Shown one piece after another: positions 51,834 to 60,136 of a stretch of 64,000 nucleotides of DNA (position 1 is the first letter of the stretch; each line of letters begins with the position of its first letter). Source of the DNA: Mageeibacillus sp. UBA6976 (GTDB lineage Bacteria > Bacillota > Clostridia > Saccharofermentanales > Saccharofermentanaceae); contig DJYO01000021.1 of NCBI GenBank assembly GCA_002450155.1, positions 4,832 through 68,831 of the forward strand, in the 5' to 3' direction. The notes under the pieces were generated by a model, which was not told where the DNA came from, did not search any database, and saw nothing but the letters and a program-made list of their open reading frames with translations. Position numbers and translations under genes: made by a program.

Positions 51834-52224
51834 ATTTTTCTTACCTCCAAATTGCCGCTTAATAGCGGACATTTTCATACAGCAATACTATCAAAGCCTG
51901 AATTTGTTTACTATATGGCATAATTTACAAAAAAGATTGCGTAGTTTTGTAGTTGATTGAAGCTGTCTTTGTTCGTTTTGCTCAAATCTATTTAATCTTT
52001 TTGTAAGTCTTTACCAAAAAAGTGAGGTAAATATGTTGTTTTATAAGGTTTTGACCCCTTTATCACTTTGTGCTATTTGTCCCCAGCCCACGTTATAGTC
52101 TGTTACATTTATGTTTCCGGCTATATAATTACCATCGTTATGAATAATAATGTTGACATTTGTATATTTATGCATTATATTGCATAAATCTATCATTTAG
52201 GGTTCATTACCGGAGGGTATATAT
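51834..52224. other. Divergent control region between the ABC ATPase and argC
   Basis: A gap of 391 bases, distinctly AT-rich. The ATPase side has a small hairpin CCGCT-ATTA-AGCGG (51870-51856) just before the ribosome binding site, and only weak promoter matches (for example TTGGTA-17-TAAATA). The argC side holds the promoter and ARG-box candidates listed separately. The middle (about 51900-52130) shows nothing I can assign. Confidence 0.5.
52138..52189 (+). promoter_or_regulatory. argC promoter with two candidate ArgR boxes
   Basis: TTGACA (52153-52158), a 17-base spacer, TATATT (52176-52181). The -10 lies inside a perfect 9-bp inverted repeat ATTTATGCA-TTATAT-TGCATAAAT (52166-52189), close to the ARG-box form. 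A second, half-matching box TTATGAATAATAATGTTG (52138-52155) overlaps the -35. Tandem boxes over a promoter fit arginine-dependent repression by ArgR. The argR gene is not in the window. Confidence 0.75.
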
Positions 52225-53289
52225 ATGGATAAGATCAAAGTAAGTATAATCGGCGCCACAGGCTATGTCGGAGCAGAGCTGGTAAGAGGGTTTGTCTCCC
52301 ATCCGGCTTTTGTTATAACGGATCTTGTCAGCAGAAGTTTTGCAGGCAAGGCCTTCTCGGATGTATATCCTGTATTCCGCGGCATCTGCGATGTTATCCT
52401 GTGTGACAAGACTCCCGAAGAAGTTGCAAAAGATTCGGACCTGGTTATAACCGCCCTGCCTCACGGAGTTTCATCCCAGCAGGTACCGGTCCTTCTTGAT
52501 GCAGGAGTAAGGGTTATAGACCACAGCGGAGATTTCAGATACAAGGATCTTGCTACATATGAGAAGTCCTATAAGCTTGAGCATCCCCACCCGGAACTTC
52601 TGGAAGAAGCCGTATATGGTCTGCCGGAATTTTACAGGGATAAACTAAAGTCAGCAAGGCTGGTTGCCAACCCGGGCTGCTACCCCACATGTTCACTTAT
52701 TGCCTTAGCTCCCTTTCTTAAGGCAGACCTTATAGATAAGGATAGTATAATAATAGATGCCATCTCCGGAGTATCAGGTGCCGGCAGGAAGTCAGATCTT
52801 GCTTATGCATTCTGCGAGACCGATGAGGCATTCAAACCCTATGGTGCCGTAGGACACAGGCACACAACAGAGATATCCGAGCAGTGCTCGTTCCTGTCAG
52901 GCGGCAAGCCCGGAGATATCAAGGTAACATTTACTCCTCACCTGGCACCCTTCAAGCGCGGAATGCTCGCAACGATATATGTAAAGCCTTCCGATAAGTT
53001 TGAAAACGTGTCTACATCCGCTATCTGTGATATATATAATGAATATTATAAGGACGAGACTTTCGTAAGAGCGCTCCCCCAGGGCGTTCTCCCTGATGTT
53101 AAGGCTGTAGCAGGCTCAAACTTTATTGAAGTAGCCGGGGTCTATGACGATGAGACCAGTCTCATAAAGCTTTTCTCAGCCCAGGACAATCTTGGCAAGG
53201 GAGCTGCTCTTCAGGCTATACAATCCGCGAATGTCATGTTCGGTCTGGATGAGAGTTTAGGACTTAATACAATTGTAAGAGGCGTTTAA
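52225..53289 (+). CDS. argC: N-acetyl-gamma-glutamyl-phosphate reductase
   Basis: Third step of arginine synthesis: NADPH reduction of N-acetylglutamyl phosphate to the semialdehyde. The 354 residues show the Rossmann IGATGYVGAELVR (about 9-21), the catalytic-cysteine signature LVANPGCYPTC (about 146-156), and GHRHTTEISEQ (conserved His region). GGAGGG precedes ATG 52225. It is the first gene of the arg operon. Confidence 0.96.
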   Translation: MDKIKVSIIGATGYVGAELVRGFVSHPAFVITDLVSRSFAGKAFSDVYPVFRGICDVILCDKTPEEVAKDSDLVITALPHGVSSQQVPVLLDAGVRVIDHSGDFRYKDLATYEKSYKLEHPHPELLEEAVYGLPEFYRDKLKSARLVANPGCYPTCSLIALAPFLKADLIDKDSIIIDAISGVSGAGRKSDLAYAFCETDEAFKPYGAVGHRHTTEISEQCSFLSGGKPGDIKVTFTPHLAPFKRGMLATIYVKPSDKFENVSTSAICDIYNEYYKDETFVRALPQGVLPDVKAVAGSNFIEVAGVYDDETSLIKLFSAQDNLGKGAALQAIQSANVMFGLDESLGLNTIVRGV

Positions 53290-53290
53290 T

Positions 53291-54238
53291 ATGGCAGGAA
53301 ACAAGAGCATGCCGGAGATCTCCGGCGATATGCAGAATATGGTAAACAGAGCAGCTGTCCTGACAGAGGCTCTCCCCTACATCAAGAAGATGCGCGGCCA
53401 GACCATGGTCATCAAGTACGGCGGCAACGCCATGGTAAACGAAGATCTGAAGCAGACCGTTATGGACGATGTTATGCTCCTTAAGCTCGTCGGCATCAAT
53501 CCCGTTATCGTTCACGGCGGCGGACCGGATATCAACAATATGCTGAACACAGTAGGCAAGGAATCCAGGTTCGTTGGAGGTCTGCGCTACACGGACGAAG
53601 AGACGATGCAGTACGTGCAGGAAGTACTTATAGGTAAAACCAACAAGGAGATAGTTTCCCTTCTCTGCGGCAAGGGTGCAAAAGCAATAGGTATCTCCGG
53701 TATTGACGGCAATCTTATCGAAGCTGAGCGTCTCACCAAAAATGAGCAGGGCGAGGATATCGATATCGGTTATGTCGGCAAGATCAAGAAGATCAATACC
53801 AAGGTCATCTCCATGCTGGCAAACGATGAATACATCCCGGTAATCGCCCCCATAGGCGTAGGTTCAGACGGCCAGAGCTACAATATCAACGCTGATACGG
53901 TTGCAGCTGAAGTCGCGATCGCCCTCGGAGCATCCAAGCTCATTATGCTTACTGATGTAGGCGGAGTGTTAGACAAAACAGAAGACGGCAGCGACAGGAT
54001 AATCCCCGTGCTTGATGAGACTGATGTCAAGAATGCCATAGCAAGCGGCATCATATCGGGAGGTATGATCCCCAAGATCGAAGGCTGTCTTGATACAGTT
54101 AGACGAGGAGTGCCCCGTACGCATATAATAGATGGCAGGATACCTCACTCGATAATCCTTGAGATATTCACCAAGAACGGAATCGGAACCATGATCATTA
54201 AGGAGAAAAGAGAGAATTATGTTTATAGAAAACAATAA
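53291..54238 (+). CDS. argB: Acetylglutamate kinase
   Basis: Phosphorylates N-acetylglutamate. The 315 residues contain VIKYGGNAMVNEDLK (about 38-52), the VHGGGPDINNML loop (about 75-86), RFVGGLRYTDEET and GGMIPKIEGCLDTVRRG (ATP-side lysine). An N-terminal helix of about 30 residues and the C-terminal motif suggest the arginine-inhibited hexameric form, which is inference. The ATG follows the argC stop by one base. Confidence 0.96.
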   Translation: MAGNKSMPEISGDMQNMVNRAAVLTEALPYIKKMRGQTMVIKYGGNAMVNEDLKQTVMDDVMLLKLVGINPVIVHGGGPDINNMLNTVGKESRFVGGLRYTDEETMQYVQEVLIGKTNKEIVSLLCGKGAKAIGISGIDGNLIEAERLTKNEQGEDIDIGYVGKIKKINTKVISMLANDEYIPVIAPIGVGSDGQSYNINADTVAAEVAIALGASKLIMLTDVGGVLDKTEDGSDRIIPVLDETDVKNAIASGIISGGMIPKIEGCLDTVRRGVPRTHIIDGRIPHSIILEIFTKNGIGTMIIKEKRENYVYRKQ

Positions 54239-55508
54239 TACGATAATCCCGGACCTGTCCCTGATACAGGATCTGGATAAGAACTACTGTCTTCAAGTCT
54301 TTAATCCCCTGCCGGTCGCTTTTACAAAGGGCAAGGGATGCTATCTGTACGACACAGAGGGCAAGAAATATCTTGATATGATCGGCGGTATCGCCGTCAA
54401 TTCTCTGGGACACGGCCATCCGAAGCTCGTTTCTGCCATCAAGAATCAGGCATCAAACCTTATCCACTGCAGTAACTACTACTATATCCCCGAGAGATCC
54501 GCTCTTGCCTATACCCTCTGCAAAAAGAGTTTTGCTGACAAGGCTTTCTTCTGCAATTCAGGAGCTGAAGCAAATGAAGCTGCCATAAAGCTTGCAAGGG
54601 GCTATTTCCACTACAGGAATGAGGACAGATACGAGATCATCACAGCCAAGATGAGCTTTCACGGAAGAACTCTTGCCACGGTAGCTGCAACAGGTCAGCC
54701 GAAATTCTCCGAACCCTTCGCTCCCGTTATGCCGGGCTTCAAGTATGTTGAATTCAATAATTACGATGCTATCCTCGAGGCATATACTCCCAAGACAGCT
54801 GCCATAATGCTTGAGCTTATCCAGGGCGAGAGCGGCGTTCATCCCGCAAACATCGAATATGTAAAGATGGTACGCAAATTCTGCAACGAAAAGGGTATCC
54901 TCCTTATCATCGATGAAGTCCAGACCGGTATCGGCAGGACAGGCACCCTCTTCTGCTACGAGCAGTACGGCATCCTTCCGGATATCATGACCCTGGCAAA
55001 AGGTCTTGCAGGCGGCATCCCCATAGGCGCCATGCTCTGCACCGACGAAGCTGCCACAGGCTTTAAGGTCGGAGACCACGGAAGCACATTCGGCGGCAAT
55101 CCTCTGGCTTGCGCTGCCGCACTTGCAGTATTAGAGGCGATCAAGGATGATGATCTCCTGGTAAATGTAAATGAGAACAGCGAGCTTATCATGAGCAAGC
55201 TCTATGCCCTCCAAAAGAAATATCCCTGCATAAAGGATGTAAGGGGCAAGGGATTGCTGTTAGGCATCGAGTTCGATGAAACTATCTCTGCAAGCCAGAT
55301 GCGTATCGAGCTGTTTACCAAGGGTTTCCTGGTAAGCTCTATCGGAACATCCACAATAAGGATCGCTCCGCCCCTTGTACTTAAGAAGCAGCAGGCTCTG
55401 TCCTTTGTTAAGGCATTGGATCAGATCCTTAAGAATACCATCCCTGCCAAAAGATCCATAAGAGATCTCCTCGGCACAAACAAAGATACATCAGGAGAGA
55501 ACAAATGA
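54219..55508 (+). CDS. argD: Acetylornithine aminotransferase
   Basis: Class III PLP aminotransferase (429 residues). Seen: GSEANEAAIKLAR-like CNSGAEANEAAIKLAR (about 108-123), SFHGRTLATVAATGQ, the PLP aspartate in LLIIDEVQTGIGRTG (about 229-243), and the PLP lysine in TLAKGLAGGIPIGAM (about 259-273). A C-terminal tail of about 25 residues (AKRSIRDLLGTNKDTSGENK) is longer than usual. It overlaps argB by 20 bases and argF by 4. Confidence 0.94.
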   Translation: MFIENNNTIIPDLSLIQDLDKNYCLQVFNPLPVAFTKGKGCYLYDTEGKKYLDMIGGIAVNSLGHGHPKLVSAIKNQASNLIHCSNYYYIPERSALAYTLCKKSFADKAFFCNSGAEANEAAIKLARGYFHYRNEDRYEIITAKMSFHGRTLATVAATGQPKFSEPFAPVMPGFKYVEFNNYDAILEAYTPKTAAIMLELIQGESGVHPANIEYVKMVRKFCNEKGILLIIDEVQTGIGRTGTLFCYEQYGILPDIMTLAKGLAGGIPIGAMLCTDEAATGFKVGDHGSTFGGNPLACAAALAVLEAIKDDDLLVNVNENSELIMSKLYALQKKYPCIKDVRGKGLLLGIEFDETISASQMRIELFTKGFLVSSIGTSTIRIAPPLVLKKQQALSFVKALDQILKNTIPAKRSIRDLLGTNKDTSGENK

Positions 55509-56431
55509 AACACTATATTGATTTCCACGAAGATGTAGGCATCGAAGAATTAGATTATCTTCTTGATATAGCTGCTGATATGAAGGCCAAGACAAAGGCC
55601 GGCATTGAGCACCACTATCTCAAGGGCAAGTCCCTTGCAATGATATTCACCAAGTCATCTACAAGGACCCGCGTATCCTTCGAAGTAGGAATGTACCAGC
55701 TCGGAGGCCAGGCACTCTTCCTCAGCAATAACGATATTCAGATCGGCAGAGGAGAGACTATCCACGATACTGCAAAGGTCCTGTCCGGTATGGTTGACGG
55801 CATCATGATCAGAACATTCAACCATCAGGACGTTGTTGATCTGGCAAGATACGGCAGCATTCCTGTTATCAACGGCCTTACTGACGACCAGCACCCTACA
55901 CAGATGCTTGCTGACCTGCTCACGATCAAAGAGCATAAAGGCGCGCTCAAGGGCCTTAAGCTCGCATACATAGGTGACGGCAACAACGTTGCAAACTCAC
56001 TCCTGCAGGCCTGCGCAAAAGCCGGAATGGATATAGCTGTTGCATCTCCAAAGGATTACACCTGTCCTGACAAATATGTTAAGCAGGCAGAAGAAGACGC
56101 CAAGATCACCGGTTCCAAGATCCTAATGACAGAAGACCCCTTCGAGGCTGCCCAGGATGCAGACGTTCTCTATGCTGATACCTGGACCTCAATGGGACAG
56201 GAAGAAGAGAAGGCCAAGAGGATAGAGATCTTCAAGAACTATCAGATCAATTCCAAGGTCATGGGCATAGCTCATAAGGATGCGATCTTCCTCCACTGTC
56301 TCCCTGCATACCGCGGATACGAAGTTACGGAAGACGTGATCGACGGACCTGCCAGCGTAGTATTCGACGAGGCAGAGAACAGACTTCATGCTCACAAGGC
56401 TATCCTCGTAAACTGCTTCCTTAATTCATAA
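55505..56431 (+). CDS. argF: Ornithine carbamoyltransferase
   Basis: Makes citrulline from ornithine and carbamoyl phosphate. The 308 residues include the carbamoyl-phosphate loop SSTRTRVSFEVGM (about 55-67), DDQHPTQMLADLL (about 126-138), DTWTSMGQEEEK (ornithine-side loop, SMG), and HCLPAYRGYEVT (about 262-273). It could in principle be a catabolic ArcB, but the argCBD context favours biosynthesis. Confidence 0.95.
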   Translation: MKHYIDFHEDVGIEELDYLLDIAADMKAKTKAGIEHHYLKGKSLAMIFTKSSTRTRVSFEVGMYQLGGQALFLSNNDIQIGRGETIHDTAKVLSGMVDGIMIRTFNHQDVVDLARYGSIPVINGLTDDQHPTQMLADLLTIKEHKGALKGLKLAYIGDGNNVANSLLQACAKAGMDIAVASPKDYTCPDKYVKQAEEDAKITGSKILMTEDPFEAAQDADVLYADTWTSMGQEEEKAKRIEIFKNYQINSKVMGIAHKDAIFLHCLPAYRGYEVTEDVIDGPASVVFDEAENRLHAHKAILVNCFLNS

Positions 56432-56432
56432 C

Positions 56433-56963
56433 ATGCAATACGAATTCCGCATTGCTGATACCAATGACGCACCGGCACTGTCGAAGCTACTTCGCAGTGC
56501 CATGCTTACGTATTGCATAAATTCCGGTATAAGACCCTTTATGCTGGAATCCATGAGTGAGAGCCTGCAGGCGATCGAGGATAGAGTAGCCCATAACACC
56601 TGCATGTGCTATTTCGACGGCAGCGAAGCTGTCGCAACCATTACCCTGTCACTTATAGATACTCCCCAGAAGCTCAGTTTCTCGAAGAAGACGGATAAAT
56701 ACCTTTCCACCCTTAACAAAGCAGGCTACATTTCCCGTTTTGCGGTAAAGGAAGAGCTGAGACAGGCAGGACTCGGGATCGCTCTTATGGACAAGGCTCT
56801 TGAGACTGCAAAAAGAGAAGGATGTTCTGCGGTATTGCTCCATTCCTGCGCATCAAATAAGCCCATGGTTGAGTTTTATTCCAACAGGGGATTTAAACTT
56901 ATAGATAAAGAGGATTCAAGAGGCTACTCAAGAGGCCTGTTCTCATATAGTCTTTGTAAGTGA
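56433..56963 (+). CDS. GNAT acetyltransferase in the arg operon
   Basis: A 176-residue acetyltransferase with one GNAT fold: the acetyl-CoA loop RQAGLGIALMDKAL (about 110-123) and the late NKPMVEFYSNRGFKLI. The start is 1 base after the argF stop and has no Shine-Dalgarno, so it is coupled to argF. The operon has argC, B, D and F but no argJ or argA. A short GNAT here could be the N-acetylglutamate synthase, which is inference; a GNAT of another substrate is equally possible from sequence alone. The 3' end overlaps ispE by 21 bases, convergent. Confidence 0.82.
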   Translation: MQYEFRIADTNDAPALSKLLRSAMLTYCINSGIRPFMLESMSESLQAIEDRVAHNTCMCYFDGSEAVATITLSLIDTPQKLSFSKKTDKYLSTLNKAGYISRFAVKEELRQAGLGIALMDKALETAKREGCSAVLLHSCASNKPMVEFYSNRGFKLIDKEDSRGYSRGLFSYSLCK

Positions 56964-57881
56964 TAAAGTCCACTTTGAGCAGGAAGGGTCTTCTGCTATC
57001 TGCTTAACTGCTCTGCCGGCCTTCTCCTGATCATCAAACAGAGCAAAGACTGCCGAGCCTGAGCCCGTCATTGCACAGTATTCTGCACCTGATGCGCTAA
57101 GTCTGTCAATGATCGCTGCTATCTCCGGGACTGACTCTATTGCAGGAGACTGCAGATCATTTATAAGAAGCTCCCTGTCCCTTGTAAGTAATGAGAAAAC
57201 ATCCTTACTACTGCTGGTACTGTCATTTAATTCACCGACAAATCCTGCATAAGCATCCTGGTCAAATTCCGGAAGAGGCCTGCTGTCTATCGCCTTAAAA
57301 CACCAAGGAGTGGACACTCCCCCTTCAGGCTTGCATATTACGACCGGGATATTGCTCATGGAGTTTAAGGGCGTTATTACCTCCCCCACCATCTCGCAAA
57401 GACATGTCCCGCCATAGAGAAAGAATGGAACATCTGCTCCCACATTAACGGCAACAGCTGCAAGTTCTTCCTCGGTAAAGGGATTGCCGAAATGCTCCTG
57501 CAATGTTACAAGGACAGCAGCCGCATCGGAACTGCCGCCGCCCATACCTGATTCAGAAGGGATATTCTTTGTAAGGGTCACCTTGGTGTAGGGGATATCA
57601 AGATATCTGCCCTCTGCTGCATATTTCTTCTTAAGTCTGGAGTAGAACCTGTCTGCTGCCTTATAGCAGAGATTGTGCTCCGGCTCTATATCGGGCCTGC
57701 CGGGACAGATGACTTCGATCTCAGGGGCTGCGCCACCTATCTCTATCCTTAAGTCGTCGTGGATATCTATCTCCTGCATTACCGTATAAAGTTTATGGTA
57801 ACCGTTGGGGAGCTTGCCTGTTACCCGCAAGAACAGGTTGATCTTGGCATTAGCAGTTATCTCATAAACATCAGATGGCAT
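56943..57881 (-). CDS. ispE: 4-diphosphocytidyl-2-C-methyl-D-erythritol kinase
   Basis: GHMP-family kinase of the MEP isoprenoid pathway. The 312 residues show the N-terminal ITANAKINLFLRVTGKLPNG, the ATP loop SGMGGGSSDAAAVL (about 106-119) and the C-terminal SGSGSAVFALFDD-like TGSGSAVFALFDD. AGGAG precedes ATG 57881. It lies after veg, the order also seen in Bacillus. It appears to depend on read-through of the veg terminator, since no separate promoter is obvious. Confidence 0.95.
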   Translation of the reverse strand: MPSDVYEITANAKINLFLRVTGKLPNGYHKLYTVMQEIDIHDDLRIEIGGAAPEIEVICPGRPDIEPEHNLCYKAADRFYSRLKKKYAAEGRYLDIPYTKVTLTKNIPSESGMGGGSSDAAAVLVTLQEHFGNPFTEEELAAVAVNVGADVPFFLYGGTCLCEMVGEVITPLNSMSNIPVVICKPEGGVSTPWCFKAIDSRPLPEFDQDAYAGFVGELNDSTSSSKDVFSLLTRDRELLINDLQSPAIESVPEIAAIIDRLSASGAEYCAMTGSGSAVFALFDDQEKAGRAVKQIAEDPSCSKWTLSLTKTI

Positions 57882-57894
57882 ATAAACTCCTGGT

Positions 57895-57932
57895 ATAAAA
57901 AAGCCGAAAGCGGAATAAACCCGCTGCCGGCT
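57895..57932 (-). terminator. Intrinsic terminator after veg
   Basis: Stem AGCCG..AGCGG / CCGCT..CGGCT with a 7-base loop and a TTTTTT run on the minus strand. The run ends about 15 bases before the ispE start, so it controls read-through into ispE. Confidence 0.85.
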
Positions 57933-57965
57933 GATTGCAAGTCAAATTATCGATCGAGGAAAAGA

Positions 57966-58244
57966 TTATCCGGCTACTGTCTCCGAAGCGCTCTCGGAGA
58001 TCTCGGGCATGATCCCTACTCTTACTGTTCTTGTAAGAACATCTACATAGCTGAAAGATACAATGGATTTCTTGCCTGCCTCATTCTCACAAAGAAGGGT
58101 GAAGACGTTAGGATAGCAATGCTCTACTGTTCCGATGTATGTGATGATCCTCTTACGTCCGCCGTTAGTCTTACAAACGATCCTCTTCCCCAAAAGCTCC
58201 TCGAACTTAGTACGGCACATTGCCAGGTCTGAGCTGATAATCAT
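57966..58244 (-). CDS. veg: Veg protein
   Basis: Small (92-residue) conserved Bacillota protein linked to biofilm matrix genes in Bacillus and expressed from a very strong promoter. ATG 58244 (MIISSDLAMCRTKFEELLGK) is preferred, with GGGGGAA upstream, over an ATG 18 codons earlier. The core KRIVCKTNGGRKRIITYIGT and SFSYVDVLTRTVRVGI match the Veg family, and the length is typical with a short C-terminal extension. Molecular function is not established. Confidence 0.9.
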   Translation of the reverse strand: MIISSDLAMCRTKFEELLGKRIVCKTNGGRKRIITYIGTVEHCYPNVFTLLCENEAGKKSIVSFSYVDVLTRTVRVGIMPEISESASETVAG

Positions 58245-58288
58245 ATTACTAAAATTCCCCCGATCCGGAATACTTAAAATACCGCCTA

Positions 58289-58317
58289 ACTGTAACATTT
58301 ACTTGATAAGTTGTCAA
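58289..58317 (-). promoter_or_regulatory. veg promoter
   Basis: Consensus TTGACA (58317-58312), a 17-base spacer and TACAGT (58294-58289) on the minus strand, the strong form expected for veg. Confidence 0.8.
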
Positions 58318-58407
58318 TAAAAAACACAATATATTGTGGAAATTTGTTATCAATGCTACAAAATATAGTGTTCTATTAAGCATTCTGTTTATTGCCCTAT
58401 TGTCTGA

Positions 58408-58436
58408 TTGAAATACGCCTGATTTCTCGCTACAAT
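58408..58436 (+). promoter_or_regulatory. fhs promoter
   Basis: TTGAAA (58408-58413), a 17-base spacer and TACAAT (58431-58436), 36 bases 5' of fhs. The ribosome binding site GAGGT follows at 58461-58465. Confidence 0.75.
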
Positions 58437-58471
58437 CGTTAGGTAATATTATGTTAAATGAGGTTATATAG

Positions 58472-60136
58472 ATGTTAAGTGATATAGAGATAGCAAATCA
58501 GGCAAAACTCCGTCCCATCACAGAGATAGCAAAGACTCTCGGTCTTGGAGAAGAAGACATTGAACAATACGGCAGATATAAAGCCAAGGTCCCCCTCAAA
58601 GTAATAGAGGATGCACCTGCAAGGCCTGATGCAAAGCTCATCCTGGTCACAGCCATGAATCCTACCCCGGCAGGCGAAGGCAAGACAACGGTAAGCATCG
58701 GTCTTGCCCAGGCATTAGCCCTTAAGGGTGAGAGCGTATGCCTTGCACTAAGAGAACCTTCTCTTGGTCCCGTATTCGGAGTAAAAGGCGGCGCATGCGG
58801 AGGCGGATATTCCCAGGTCCTCCCTATGGAAGACATCAATCTGCACTTTACCGGTGACCTCCATGCAATAACTGCAGCAAATAATCTCCTTGCTGCCATG
58901 ATCGACAACCACCTGTACCAGGGCAACAGCCTGGACATAGACCCTGACAGAATCTTATGGAAGAGATGCCTCGACATGAACGACCGCTGTCTGAGACAGA
59001 TCACAGTAGGCGTCGGCGGAGGGACAAAGGGCGTCACAAGATCCGATTCTTTCAACATTACAGCTGCTTCAGAGATAATGGCCATCGTCTGTCTTGCAAC
59101 GGATATGTCCGATCTTAAGACCAGACTCGGCAATATCGCAGTGGCATATTCCAGGAGCGGCAGGCTGATCAAAGCCTCCGAGCTAAATGCTACAGGCGCG
59201 CTTGCGGCTCTTCTTAAAGACACACTGTCTCCTAACCTTGTACAGACGATAGAGGGCGTCCCCGCCTTTGTTCACGGCGGTCCATTCGCAAACATCTCCC
59301 ATGGCTGCAACACTATAAATGCCACAAGAGCCGCAATGAAGTTTGCTGACATAACAGTCACAGAAGCAGGCTTCGGCGCAGATCTCGGAGCTGAGAAATT
59401 CCTTGATATCAAGTGCCGCAAGGCAGGGCTCTGGCCTTCCTGCTGCGTTATCGTTACTACCGTAAGATCGCTTAAGTACAATGCCGGCATAGCCAGAGCA
59501 GACCTGGGCATCCCTAACCCTGATGCAGTAAGAACAGGCTTTGCTAATCTTGCCAAGCACATAGAGAACATAAACAGCTTCGGTATCCCTGCAGTTGTAG
59601 CCTCCAACAGGTTCCTGACAGATACCGAGGAAGAACTTAAGGCCATCGAGGAAGAATGCGCTAAGCTCGGAGCTGCCTTTGCTCCCGCTTCTATCTTTGC
59701 AGAAGGCGGCAAGGGCGGATATGTCCTGGCAGATAAGGTCCTCAGCATGATGAAGGACACATCGCCCAGGTACACCTACGAGCTTGAAGATCCTTTCGAA
59801 GACAAGATCAGGAAGGTTGCCACAAAGATCTACGGAGCTTCCGATATAGATATACTCCCTGAGGCACAATCCAAGATAGACGAGTTCACCGCCCAGGGAT
59901 ACGGGGATCTTCCTGTATGCATAGCCAAGACCCAGTATTCACTGTCTGACGATCCCAAGGCTCTGGGACGTCCCGAGGGTTTCACCTTAACGGTAAGAGA
60001 CGTTTATCTTTCAGCAGGTGCAGGATATCTGGTCGTACTTACGGGCAGCATCGTTACGATGCCCGGACTTCCGCCCCACCCTGCCGCAATGGATATAGAT
60101 ATCGATAACGACGGCAATATCAGCGGACTGTTCTAA
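58472..60136 (+). CDS. fhs: Formate-tetrahydrofolate ligase
   Basis: ATP-dependent formation of 10-formyl-THF from formate, used in one-carbon metabolism and, with other genes, the Wood-Ljungdahl route. The 554 residues contain the P-loop PTPAGEGKTTVSIGL (about 64-78), REPSLGPVFGVKGGACGGGY (about 91-110), and GPFANISHGCNT (about 270-281). Length matches the bacterial homotetramer. Only fhs is here; no other acetogenic genes are in view. Its stop overlaps the next ATG (TAATG). Confidence 0.97.
   Translation: MLSDIEIANQAKLRPITEIAKTLGLGEEDIEQYGRYKAKVPLKVIEDAPARPDAKLILVTAMNPTPAGEGKTTVSIGLAQALALKGESVCLALREPSLGPVFGVKGGACGGGYSQVLPMEDINLHFTGDLHAITAANNLLAAMIDNHLYQGNSLDIDPDRILWKRCLDMNDRCLRQITVGVGGGTKGVTRSDSFNITAASEIMAIVCLATDMSDLKTRLGNIAVAYSRSGRLIKASELNATGALAALLKDTLSPNLVQTIEGVPAFVHGGPFANISHGCNTINATRAAMKFADITVTEAGFGADLGAEKFLDIKCRKAGLWPSCCVIVTTVRSLKYNAGIARADLGIPNPDAVRTGFANLAKHIENINSFGIPAVVASNRFLTDTEEELKAIEEECAKLGAAFAPASIFAEGGKGGYVLADKVLSMMKDTSPRYTYELEDPFEDKIRKVATKIYGASDIDILPEAQSKIDEFTAQGYGDLPVCIAKTQYSLSDDPKALGRPEGFTLTVRDVYLSAGAGYLVVLTGSIVTMPGLPPHPAAMDIDIDNDGNISGLF

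Noticed and set aside
58498..59869. Large antisense frames over fhs (241, 228 and 167 residues)
   Set aside because: They are shadows of a biased coding sequence, low in family-like motifs; fhs itself is unmistakable.
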